From CAZFVY01 sp964522665 (GTDB lineage: Bacteria > Verrucomicrobiota > Verrucomicrobiia > Limisphaerales > CAZFVY01): DNA of 45,148 bases. The position numbers and the translations under genes were made by a program. The notes under the pieces were generated by a model. The model made no database searches. It saw only the letters and a list, made by a program, of their open reading frames with translations, and was not told where the DNA came from. The DNA lies in the NCBI GenBank assembly GCA_964522665.1, contig CAZFVY010000055.1:1-45148 (forward strand), given 5' to 3'. This document shows positions 9,601 through 16,430 of the stretch, one piece after another. Numbering within the stretch: position 1 is the stretch's first letter; each line of letters starts with the position of its first letter.

Positions 9601-11645
9601 TTTTTAAGATCGACACTCAGGGACTAGTGGCGAATTGGGTGAATGCCAATGGTATCAGCGACTTTAACTTCATCCAGCCCGCCCGGACCGACGGGAGCCT
9701 AGATTACTCCGCGGAATACACCAACGCCATCACCTATAATCTGGGACCACATGGCTTTTTCGACAAACCCTCGACGTTTGTCGGGAAACGGGCCTCACCG
9801 GGCCGGGCGCAGCAGGCGATCTCGGACATCATCAAGGCGCGCAACAATGCCTACGAGGCGCTGCACAATTCTGACGACGCCAAGGCGAGCCTGGATCAGG
9901 CGATTTCCGACTTGAAAATGAGGATTGCCTCGCACGATTACATCGAGTCCCAAAAAGAGATTATCGCCGGCTTGCAACAAACCGTGGCCACGGTCGATTT
10001 GGGATTTGAACTTTTCGAGAAATACACCGACGCGACCAAGACGGAGGCGGAAGGGCTTACCAGAGCGATCGAGAATACGTTGCCGACCAGTTTGATCGCC
10101 GGTCTGGCGGATGGCGGTGACCTCACGGCTCCGGCTCGCGGAGCGTTGGAGGCGGCCGGCGTGACCCTGACTTCGGTGACCGATTGGGGAGAGGTAGTCG
10201 CCTATTCTTTGAAAGCGGCGCTGGATTATTCCAGCGAGACTTCCGAACGTTTCATCGAGTTGAATAACATCGCGCCGGAAGAGTGGAATCAGGAGTTGCG
10301 CGACGCCACCAGCGAGATGGTGGATAAAATCCGCGCGGTGCAGGACAGTATGACGCCGATCAACTTGAAACTGCAGGAGTTGGATGACGCCCAGCGGCGC
10401 TATCAGAGCGTGATCGCGGATGGCAACCGCATTCAACAGGAACGCGAGGTCTTCCGGCAGCGCGCCGCGGCGGTCATTCAAGGCTATCGCACCCGTGACG
10501 CGGCGTTCCGGATTTTCCGAAATGAGAAACTGGATCGCTACAAATCGCTGTTCGACTTGGCGGCTCAATACGCCTTCATGGCGGCGCAGGCTTACGATTA
10601 CGAGACCGGCCTTTTGGGCGGGCAACAAGGCAAGGATTTCATCAGCCGCATCATCCAGTCCCGCTCCTTGGGAGTCGTGCAAAACGGCCAGCCGCAATTT
10701 GGCGGAAGCGACACGGGCGACCCCGGCCTTTCCAGCGCGATGGCGGAGATGAACGGCGACTGGCTCGTCCTCAAGGGCCGCCTCGGCTTTAACAACCCGG
10801 ACGGCTACGGCACCACGGTTTCGCTGCGCGGCGAGAACTACCGCATCCTGCCCACGTCGGACGGCGACTCGAGTTGGCAGGACATCCTCAACCAGGGCCG
10901 GATGGATAATGTGCTCGATGACACCGACGTGCGCCGTTACTGCCTGCAGATCGATCCGGGTAACGGACTACCGGTGCCCGGCATCGTGCTGAGCTTCAGT
11001 ACGGTCGTTAACAACGGCCTCAACTTGTTTGGCAACTCCCTGGCGGCCGGTGACAGCGCCTTCAGCCAGAGTTCATTCGCCACGAAAATCTTCGCGGTGG
11101 GCGTAGCTTTGGAAGGCTACCACGGCATGAACAGCCCCACGGCGGGCGGAACGCCGCCGCCGAATCCAGCCGGCGATCCGCTGGCCCTGGCGGCGACGCC
11201 CTACATCTATCTGATTCCCGTGGGGTCGGACTCGATGCGCACCCCGCCGTTGGGTGACACCAGCACGATCCGCGTCTGGAACGTCGATGACGTTACGGTT
11301 CCGCTGCCCTTCAATATTGGTGGTTCCGATTTCTCGTCGCAACCAGCGTACGTGGCGAGCGATTCGTTGTCCGAGCCGATGTTCGCGGTGCGCAAGCATC
11401 AGGCGTTCCGGCCGGTATCCTCCGCCTCGCAGTTCACGCCGGATATTTATACCGGGACGAGCCTCTCGTTCTCGCAATTCACCAACCGCCGTCTCATTGG
11501 CCGTTCGGTCTGGAACAGCAAATGGAAGCTCATCATCCCTGGCTACACGTTATTGAACAATCCCCAACAAGGGCTCGACCGGCTGGTGCAGTCAGTTAAA
11601 GACATCAAGCTCTATTTCGTGACCTACTCTTACTCCGGTAACTAG
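3606..11645 (+). CDS. Giant secreted protein (2679 aa) with helical region; possible distant TcA-like C-terminus
   Basis: The ATG at 3606 is chosen because it opens a clean Sec signal (MRTFRIALLAFGCLGFSVASLAQ, cut after about residue 22); an upstream in-frame TTG at 3567 adds nothing useful. Residues 30-1600 are Asn/Thr/Pro-rich predicted beta structure with no family I can name. At about residue 1680 lies a Ca-loop-like DQNNDGVIGAAD, as in dockerins or EF hands, but only one copy. Residues about 1900-1945 and 2065-2330 are Ala/Glu/Gln/Arg-rich and strongly helical, probably coiled coil. The extreme C-terminus (about 2637-2679) has a W-K-L-I-I-P element followed by VKDIKLYFVTYSYSG, recalling the end of insecticidal Tc-toxin A subunits (W-x-L-x-IP ... 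sDVilhi-Y). That resemblance is from memory and weak. No TcB/TcC-like gene is in the window. The protein is exported; its role is unknown. Confidence 0.85.
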   Translation: MRTFRIALLAFGCLGFSVASLAQTLPVNIQQNSTHYNLGKTNGLPISNTVNSPAGSDGRGPGPNPGPVSTVGQFQSAVTFGGLVTPQSANLNTNQSLVANAISVNLPRSTGNAVIMTSARVGAPFISISLAYLFGAVVSPPATDEYGVLLSTVNTNVTPNRAIFNPSDYWLAQPFTTNNHAGAGYYWSPHAQLVYAINPGPLTVVWQKAAASAPVGTLPSNVSTTAVNGVTYTIYTNYSVVSGSAVKTPQTIYWTEGVFRQTGHPVNVPAGLVGTVNVIYNSAFPQYVATQYQALGQVPVSTNLLPELRTLWYDQQLGQIYAYNKEGRVFVELLGDLREDKVTRVPLGFEIVDVVQQPTPSDVTVNLGERLTAYQDNAPDDSNLYPSPVLQVGTSFTYQQTVSGSDRPIFYATRETQNINDLPVHWLQPGLQGLLWPYHYVRYHLVWPSDVSAYEHYVRPLVATEAQAALTSVALPAQNSPVIDYQDPLDRPRAKLTSSFGFYTFLDPAHPAHRTLLRFTSQDNVAFSRVFSWLNANLKSGIFTNSVATQLASWNSTNNTFGWTPAMITPRVVSATVNVGDRIMAPSGELGSGTTNYLAGHIRPEYGTSFDPTAYLDPFIVGFNAADSGAIIPVNAIPGNNLLEVWWFRQSDANQASGFLPVYWPAVIGSYTLQWPASPSQIVLASNQGSGPLLSLQANGSIYYQNDSTLPGYNPNEEHAFMQGGQAWALRDDLNITSGTNYSSAPFVLLRYTESDSRPAMQVFQVVRESGNVRFNYSIAAGTVLQPPMPLPLMPKPLGPKFIGAPPRSLNHEVYFRTVASSLAVDATLTTVEAHHFRPWFRELALQSPDLLTVKWYFVTNVLYGSNLLQGVVSDNKPLSLTVSTNQPSANYQLIVTGSNLFTGINYQLTANTIARYGVPSLNGLAVNTSVYVISPSIGAAWQLPIVATDGNAMTIDVGLSATNVFTSSGALTTNSAAVLTALANLQASLPSTNDLQTASLLFIPSGALTDNEFSNWTLRSVPLPPARPANDSFVLQDRKGDLWVYRGPHNAGDQPSLGMQFYYPTLPGFFFPEDKNGAVLGVNGQPAVGTLTPYLRSSDNGVFAGDPIYGSADGVTDNNNALQINYNPVWPAQSPTLQMAETLTVPKRGLPAVRGQTSLEIVYQQSTIADTNNLSVRLHDPTRQKSFNLSTPGDLTVLGKIPDSVKTEASRGKTWFPLLPPHLVQRFWLDPNVGTNGALVFSGSFIQDPVGESYVLLNILSAKDQTTLQNLCLNTDPAYGRWTNAIASLQTAMQTFVENPQKPGTYIPAEGAPVDGPSDMAEVTNDDVAVDSYALTAVGPGTGYVTLIAGDGLAFTPQADPVSVLVFQVTDTLYPGQLKIVLPPNPLSELLTLQQVVDLAGQTANYQFDWRIAAPVDGLPPSLNKTNDPGSQWLPLDPAKYADGVRAVVGQSADVQALSDNYLIMRYRATNGNYSANSRNWSQWTDPALAEGWIKRVLAGINPFDQRVTDLFDNSVNTEVSELTQAGPRWEGNVALNQDSINNYGLIEIYETVLNRGRGLSIDAGINYGPANDALLLAASYISDLYMMLGNEAWADAANPTIGIGTKDNTYGDIATSLFSFQGEVDSLLAEEMALLEGRDDSLQPGVQLPPVYNRLYWNYTQGISDGEVIYALNYNILDQNNDGVIGAADAQIMYPQGHGDAYGHYLTALTCYYGLLLNSHFDWVPRIEAVNILGVPVSVGYLDERKFAAAAAAVARAGSQIFNLTWRRDYAAGLGNGWSSFNATRVNTSRAVPVTRYWGMDHWASRVGEGAYINWVVGNAILPAVDPDPTHEGIQKIDRTTVPELKELPTLAQSLQTSMDNAESGMNPLGLPQTTVPFDINPALVTGNTPTTHYEQIYDRATVALNNAVAAFDDAKDVTRLMRSEADSLADFQNTVDKQELSYTNQLIEVYGSPYPDDIGPGQTYVTGYAGPDLFHYMYVDLVELQSALLDPTTNTVFKIDTQGLVANWVNANGISDFNFIQPARTDGSLDYSAEYTNAITYNLGPHGFFDKPSTFVGKRASPGRAQQAISDIIKARNNAYEALHNSDDAKASLDQAISDLKMRIASHDYIESQKEIIAGLQQTVATVDLGFELFEKYTDATKTEAEGLTRAIENTLPTSLIAGLADGGDLTAPARGALEAAGVTLTSVTDWGEVVAYSLKAALDYSSETSERFIELNNIAPEEWNQELRDATSEMVDKIRAVQDSMTPINLKLQELDDAQRRYQSVIADGNRIQQEREVFRQRAAAVIQGYRTRDAAFRIFRNEKLDRYKSLFDLAAQYAFMAAQAYDYETGLLGGQQGKDFISRIIQSRSLGVVQNGQPQFGGSDTGDPGLSSAMAEMNGDWLVLKGRLGFNNPDGYGTTVSLRGENYRILPTSDGDSSWQDILNQGRMDNVLDDTDVRRYCLQIDPGNGLPVPGIVLSFSTVVNNGLNLFGNSLAAGDSAFSQSSFATKIFAVGVALEGYHGMNSPTAGGTPPPNPAGDPLALAATPYIYLIPVGSDSMRTPPLGDTSTIRVWNVDDVTVPLPFNIGGSDFSSQPAYVASDSLSEPMFAVRKHQAFRPVSSASQFTPDIYTGTSLSFSQFTNRRLIGRSVWNSKWKLIIPGYTLLNNPQQGLDRLVQSVKDIKLYFVTYSYSGN

Positions 11646-11674
11646 CGCCTGAGATCGCTTCAAAAGGATTAGAA

Positions 11675-12520
11675 ATGAGAACAACAAAACGGTCTTTGCT
11701 CTGGGGCGGGATTCTTGCCTGCTTGGTTACGTCGTCATCACCGGCCTTCCCGCCGGCGCCAGACCACGTGATTTACGGCCTGGTCCGCGACGAAATGGGC
11801 GACCCAATCGTCAATAACACCGTCACGGTTTATCTCGAAACGACGGCGGGCGTCCGGCTCGCGACCCAGATCAGCGCCGGGCTGGACGCGAGCGTGAATT
11901 TCAAATTGTCGGTGCCGATGGATTCGGGCCTTACGGCCGACCAGTATCAACCTACCGCGCTGCTGCCGGCGGCTCCGTTCAGAATGTGGGTCGTGGCGGG
12001 CGGAAAAACCAATCTTCCCATCGAGATGACGGTCAATACGGCCGCCTTGGGGCGTCCGGGCGGTCAGACTCGCATCAATCTGACGTTGGGAGTGGATGCG
12101 AACGGCGACGGTTTGCCGGACGCCTGGGAGCAGTCGTTCATCACGGCGCTGGGCCTCAAGATTAGCTTGGCCGACCTCAAGCCCGGCTCGGACCCGACCG
12201 GGAGCGGTATGACCGTCATGCAACAGTACTTGGCCGGTACCTACGCGATCAATCCCGCGGACGGTTTCTCGGTAAAAATCGCCGCCTACAACGCGGGCGT
12301 GCCCGTGCTTGAGTTCACCGGCATTACCGGGCGCACCTACAGCGTCCTGGGATCCCAAGACGCGACCCATTGGTCACCGATCGCGTTTCGGCTGTCCGGG
12401 AGCAGCGATCCCGTGGCCACGGAGTACTACTCGAGCAGCGTGCAGAAGCTGCGCGTCGAGATTCCGAGCGCAGGCGCACCGACTCCCGCCTACGAGTTCT
12501 ACAAACTGATGGTCCGTTAA
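11675..12520 (+). CDS. Secreted 281-aa protein with carboxypeptidase-regulatory-like domain and Ca-loop
   Basis: The start is supported by AAAAGGA a few bases upstream and by a signal peptide (residues 1-24, ending SSPAFP). Residues about 30-130 read like a carboxypeptidase regulatory-like beta-sandwich (YGLVRDEMGDPIVNNTVTVYLE). Residues about 143-155 hold a thrombospondin-3/EF-type loop with D-A-N-G-D-G-L-P-D-A-W-E, a common calcium-binding linker in PVC exported proteins. The last ~75 residues (V-L-E-F-T-G-x-x-G-R-T-Y-S-V-L-G-S-Q-D ... W ... Y-E-F-Y-K-L) are a diverged copy of the C-terminal module that also ends the next two large proteins. It begins 29 bp after the 2679-aa gene and is probably co-transcribed with it, so it may be its partner. 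No enzymatic residues are visible. Confidence 0.85.
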   Translation: MRTTKRSLLWGGILACLVTSSSPAFPPAPDHVIYGLVRDEMGDPIVNNTVTVYLETTAGVRLATQISAGLDASVNFKLSVPMDSGLTADQYQPTALLPAAPFRMWVVAGGKTNLPIEMTVNTAALGRPGGQTRINLTLGVDANGDGLPDAWEQSFITALGLKISLADLKPGSDPTGSGMTVMQQYLAGTYAINPADGFSVKIAAYNAGVPVLEFTGITGRTYSVLGSQDATHWSPIAFRLSGSSDPVATEYYSSSVQKLRVEIPSAGAPTPAYEFYKLMVR

Positions 12521-12630
12521 CCCGGCATGAGCGGCGTCCCGAGGGCAATAATTGGACGGTTTCCCGTCCGGCGCGCCGCAGGAATATTTCCCATCCTCGC
12601 GGTGGCGACGCCGCTCGGGTTGTGGCGCTT

Positions 12631-12678
12631 CCGACCGCGTCCGCCGCGACGACGGTCGGCCCTTTTGGAAGGGCTTTT
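12631..12678 (+). terminator. Tandem hairpins with T-run, candidate Rho-independent terminator
   Basis: A 7-bp perfect stem CCGACCG/CGGTCGG (12631-12637 with 12653-12659, 15-nt loop) is followed at once by GCCCTT-TTGG-AAGGGC (12659-12674) and TTTT (12675-12678). The second hairpin has the classic short stem, tetraloop and T-tract. It sits 110-160 bp after the 281-aa gene and 40 bp before the next start codon, so it would end the upstream transcript. The T-run is short and the stem only 6 bp, so partial read-through is likely. The two hairpins share one base and could also be alternatives in an attenuator. Confidence 0.5.
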
Positions 12679-12717
12679 CGGGGTGAGTTTCCGGGTCGGG
12701 CGAATGCCTCCAACGTC

Positions 12718-15700
12718 ATGAAGCCTCCAGCGGCTCAAATTGTCCGCCTTATCCTGATCTTGGCGCTGGGTTTGTCGGCGGTGAACTCGACACCGGCGCG
12801 CGCCGCCTCGGCCAGCGCCGATTATTCCATTCTCTATAGCGCGTTGCCGGCCGGGGGTGACCGCGCCGCGTCGGCGGATTACGCCGCCAATGCCTCATTG
12901 GGCGACTTTGGCGGTAGTATCCAATCCCCCGATGCGTCGTACCTGATTTGGCTGGGTAACATCGGCCAATTCGACCTTCCGCCCACGCTGGTGGGATTGA
13001 CCAATTTAACTGCGAACGGAGGTTCGGCGCCGGTTCTGAGCTTCACCGTGTCCGACCTGGAATCCGCGCCGTCCGCGTTGACTGTCAGCGTTAGTGGCAG
13101 CTCTGATCCAATCCTTATTCCGCTCGGCAACGTCGCCTTGAGTGGGACCGGAGCGGTCCGCACGCTCCAACTGCGCGCGGCTCCGGGGCGCACCGGAAGC
13201 TCCGTGATCAATGTGCGGGTTGTTAATGAGGCAAACCTGGCAACGACGGCGTCGTTCACGGTCAGCGTGACTGTTGCGGCGCCGCAATTGTTACCGACGG
13301 TGACTTGGGCGGCGCTTCCGGCCCTCACTTACGGCGCCGCTTTGAGCAGCGCGCAGTTGAACGCGGCGGCCAGCGTTCCCGGAGGGTTTGCGTACACGCC
13401 CGCGGCGGGGGCAGTCCTGTCGGCGGGGTTGCGGCAGACGCTATTGGTCACCTTCACTCCCGCCGATACCACGACTTACGGCGTGGTTACCGCCACGAAT
13501 CTGGTCGATGTGCGACCCGCGGGCCTCACGATTACCGCTGACAACAAAGTCAACCGGCAAGGTCAATCGTTGCCCGCCTTGACGGCGAGTTACAACGGTT
13601 TTGTGAACGGCGACGCGGTCGCCAGTCTCACCCAGGCTCCGACGTTGGCCACCAGCGCGACCAGCGCGAGTCCTTCGGGTACCTATCCCATTACGGTCGG
13701 CGGCGCCGCCAGCGGCAACTACGCGATCAGCTACGTCAATGGCACGCTAACGGTCACCACCAAGCTGCTGCCCACTCTAACGTGGGCGACGCCCAGCGCG
13801 ATCATTTACGGAGCAGCGCTGAGCGGCGCCCAGCTCGACGCGACCTCAAGCGTTCCGGGGGTTTTCACGTACGCTCCACCCGTTGGCGCGGTGCTGAGCG
13901 CGGGACTCGGCCAGACTCTTTCCGCGACGTTCACTCCAACCGATGGCGCCACCTACGAAAACGTTTCGACAACGGTGAGAATTGACGTGGGCCGGGCGCC
14001 GTTGACCATCACCGCCCAATCCAAGTCCAAGTCCTACGGAGCGGCGCTGCCAAGCTTGACTGCGGCTTACTCGGGTTTCGTCAACGGAGAGGACACGAAC
14101 AGCTTGAACGCTCCCGCCGTTTTGGGCACGCCCGCCACGGCCGCCAGTAGCGTGGGTACCTACGCCGTGACCGCGCAGGGCGCCGCGAGCGCGAATTATT
14201 CCATCAGCTACGTCGCCGGAACGTTGACGGTGACGACGGCGCCCTTGGTGATTACCGCGGACAATAAGAGCCAGGTACTGGGCGCGGCGCTTCCGGCTCT
14301 TACCGCCAGCTATGCCGGCTTCGTCAACGGCGATGGGGTCGCGAGCCTGACGACGCCCGCCTTTCTGACCACCACCGCCAACGGATCGAGTGGCGTCGGC
14401 TCCTATCCGATTCAGGTGAGCGGCGCGACCGACGCCAATTACGCGATTACCTTTGTTCCGGGAGTCCTGAATATCCTCGCCACCAATCCTCCGCCGACAT
14501 TGAATCCCATCTCCGACCGAGGCGTGGGGGCCGACCAACTCGAACAAGTGGTACGGCTGACCGGAATCGCTTCGGGAGCGGGCAACGCAGCTCAGAACTT
14601 GACCGTCAGCGCGAGCGTTACTCCGACAAACGTAATCGCGCTGGACGGAATCGGCTCGCTCAACGGCAAGGGAGAAGCGGACCTTAGCTTCCACGCCTTG
14701 CCCAACGTGCAACTCGGCCAGTCGGCCACCGTCACCGTGACGGTCTCCGACGGAGGTTCGCAAAACAGTACCACGAGCCGTAGTTTTTTGGTCACGGTGA
14801 CCGATCTCCGATTGAGCGCCATCGGCGGCCAGTCGTTGCCGGGGCTTTTCCTGGACGTGCCCATCGTCCTGAACTCCTCCGCGGGAGGACAACAAAGCCT
14901 CGCCTTCAGTCTGAGCTTCAATCCGGGGTTGTTCAGCTTCCAGCAGGCTTTGCCAGGGGCGGACGCGACCAACGCGAGCGTGGTCCTGAACGTCCAGCAG
15001 GCAACCAATGGCCTGGTCGGTGTCTCGATCACGCCGGCCGCCAACGCGGCCCTGACCGCGGGGACCCGGGAATTGGTCAAGTTGCGCTTTCTGGCGCCGG
15101 ACGACGCTCCCGCAGGCTCGGGCAATTTGCTGTTTGTGGATGCCCCCGTGCCCTTGCGGATTCTCGACTCCACCGGCTCGCCCGCGCCGTGTAACTTCGT
15201 TTCTGGAGTCGCCTCGGTAACCCTTGGGCTTGAGGCGGGCGTGTCGCCGCGGCCAACCGGACCGAGCAACGGGGCCATTTCGGTGAAGGACTGGGTGCAG
15301 GTCGGCCGGTTTGCGGCCTCTCTGGACTCGCCCCAGACGGCCAACGAGTTTCGCCGCGCGGATTGCGCGCCGAGAGCGGCCCTCGACGGCTCGCTGCTGC
15401 TGGGTGATGGGAGGCTAAGCATCGCGGATTGGGTGCAGGCGGGACGCTATGCGGCGGCGCTGGACCCGGTGACGCCTTGTGGCGGGCCTGCGGCGCTCTC
15501 CGCGGCGCTGGCGAGCGTCTCGGCGAGCGCGCGCGCCGCGTTGCAGCCGCTGGGCGTCACGGGCCAGCGCGTGGTTCGGGTGAACCCGGTTCTGACGCCG
15601 TCGGGCACGTCCTCATGGGCTTCCGTGGAAATGGAATGCGCCGGGACTGAAAACGCCCTGGGGTTCAGCCTGCGTTTTGATGAGCGGGTTATTCGCGTCG

Positions 15701-16302
15701 GTCAAGTGCGCCTAGCCGCCGCCGCGCAGGCGGCGACGCTGTTGGTTAATCGTTCTGCCGTCGAGGCCGGCTGGGTCGGGATCGCGCTGGCGCTGCCCCC
15801 GGGCCAAGCGTTGTCGGCCGGGCGGCGGGTTCTCGTGGAGTTGGCCGTGGAATCACGGACGACGGAGGTGAACTCGAACGCCAGCCTGATGTTCGCGGAT
15901 TGGCCGATCGTCCGGGAAGCGTGCGATGTGATGGCGCGGACGCTGCCCGTCGCGTTTCAGCCGGGAGCGGCGGCGTTCGAAGTTTCGGTTGAAACAGGAG
16001 CCGTGGGCGCCCTTCGTCCCAGCCTGAGCATCGGCGGCGTCGGCTCCGGCGACACCCTGCAGATGCGCCTGTTTGGAAACCCCGGAAGCTCCTACGTCGT
16101 GGAAAGCTCAACCGACCTGGCGCAGTGGGAGACGCTCGAGATTCTGACCCTGGATAGCTCGTCGGCGGATTTCCTAGCCGCCGGGATTAGCCGGAACACG
16201 GCGCGATTTTATCGGCTCCGCCAAACGGCGGAGGGAGCAGCCAACTCACAGAAATTGGAAGGTCAAATCGGCGAGGCAAATGCACGTTCAACCCATCGCT
16301 AA
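12718..16302 (+). CDS. Secreted modular protein: MBG repeats, two cohesin-like domains flanking a dockerin-like segment
   Basis: The frame is open from 12370, but the ATG at 12718 is chosen: it opens a signal peptide (MKPPAAQIVRLILILALGLS...ARAA) and lies just beyond the terminator-like hairpins. That gives 1194 aa. In order: residues 31-85, an S-A-D-Y...GGD...S-A-D-Y...G-G-S module; 90-185 cadherin-like; 190-265 and 350-425, a paired TVTWAxPxxxxYGAxLS Ig-like repeat; MBG-type repeats at about 268, 426 and 507 (LTITA-NK...LPALTASYxGFVNGD); 590-695 Ig/cadherin-like; 696-838 cohesin-like; 848-921 dockerin-like with two WVQ(V/A)GR(F/Y)AA-LD helices after NG and GDG loops; 947-1091, a second cohesin-like domain with ENALGFSLRFD; 1101-1175, the C-terminal module ending RFYRL. 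Cohesin-like domains bind dockerins in cellulosomes; their ligand here is inferred. No catalytic domain is seen. Confidence 0.88.
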   Translation: MKPPAAQIVRLILILALGLSAVNSTPARAASASADYSILYSALPAGGDRAASADYAANASLGDFGGSIQSPDASYLIWLGNIGQFDLPPTLVGLTNLTANGGSAPVLSFTVSDLESAPSALTVSVSGSSDPILIPLGNVALSGTGAVRTLQLRAAPGRTGSSVINVRVVNEANLATTASFTVSVTVAAPQLLPTVTWAALPALTYGAALSSAQLNAAASVPGGFAYTPAAGAVLSAGLRQTLLVTFTPADTTTYGVVTATNLVDVRPAGLTITADNKVNRQGQSLPALTASYNGFVNGDAVASLTQAPTLATSATSASPSGTYPITVGGAASGNYAISYVNGTLTVTTKLLPTLTWATPSAIIYGAALSGAQLDATSSVPGVFTYAPPVGAVLSAGLGQTLSATFTPTDGATYENVSTTVRIDVGRAPLTITAQSKSKSYGAALPSLTAAYSGFVNGEDTNSLNAPAVLGTPATAASSVGTYAVTAQGAASANYSISYVAGTLTVTTAPLVITADNKSQVLGAALPALTASYAGFVNGDGVASLTTPAFLTTTANGSSGVGSYPIQVSGATDANYAITFVPGVLNILATNPPPTLNPISDRGVGADQLEQVVRLTGIASGAGNAAQNLTVSASVTPTNVIALDGIGSLNGKGEADLSFHALPNVQLGQSATVTVTVSDGGSQNSTTSRSFLVTVTDLRLSAIGGQSLPGLFLDVPIVLNSSAGGQQSLAFSLSFNPGLFSFQQALPGADATNASVVLNVQQATNGLVGVSITPAANAALTAGTRELVKLRFLAPDDAPAGSGNLLFVDAPVPLRILDSTGSPAPCNFVSGVASVTLGLEAGVSPRPTGPSNGAISVKDWVQVGRFAASLDSPQTANEFRRADCAPRAALDGSLLLGDGRLSIADWVQAGRYAAALDPVTPCGGPAALSAALASVSASARAALQPLGVTGQRVVRVNPVLTPSGTSSWASVEMECAGTENALGFSLRFDERVIRVGQVRLAAAAQAATLLVNRSAVEAGWVGIALALPPGQALSAGRRVLVELAVESRTTEVNSNASLMFADWPIVREACDVMARTLPVAFQPGAAAFEVSVETGAVGALRPSLSIGGVGSGDTLQMRLFGNPGSSYVVESSTDLAQWETLEILTLDSSSADFLAAGISRNTARFYRLRQTAEGAANSQKLEGQIGEANARSTHR

Positions 16303-16370
16303 GTCAGTGGGGCGCTCACGATTCCTCGACCGAAGCTCGGAAGGGTTCGTTGAGGCGCACGAAAGTCAGG

Positions 16371-16425
16371 CGGGACGCTGCCGCGGCGCTTGATTGCGCG
16401 GGCGTGAAACCCGTCCCGAAAGAGG
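16371..16425 (+). promoter_or_regulatory. Leader stem-loop abutting a strong Shine-Dalgarno of the giant Ig gene
   Basis: CGGGACG (16371-16377) pairs perfectly with CGTCCCG (16412-16418), with a smaller inner CCGCG/CGCGG stem around a TTGATT-containing loop. The purine tract AGAGGAAAAA (16421-16430) follows directly, leading into the ATG at 16431. The hairpin ends three bases before the ribosome-binding site, so it could tune translation or stabilise the mRNA of this 11.6-kb gene. The function is inferred; only the pairing and the Shine-Dalgarno are seen. Confidence 0.4.
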
Positions 16426-16430
16426 AAAAA

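Noticed and set aside
13846..15422. Minus-strand open frames of 349 and 276 codons
   Set aside because: Antisense to the MBG/cohesin-like coding region, with no recognisable motif and no ribosome-binding site.
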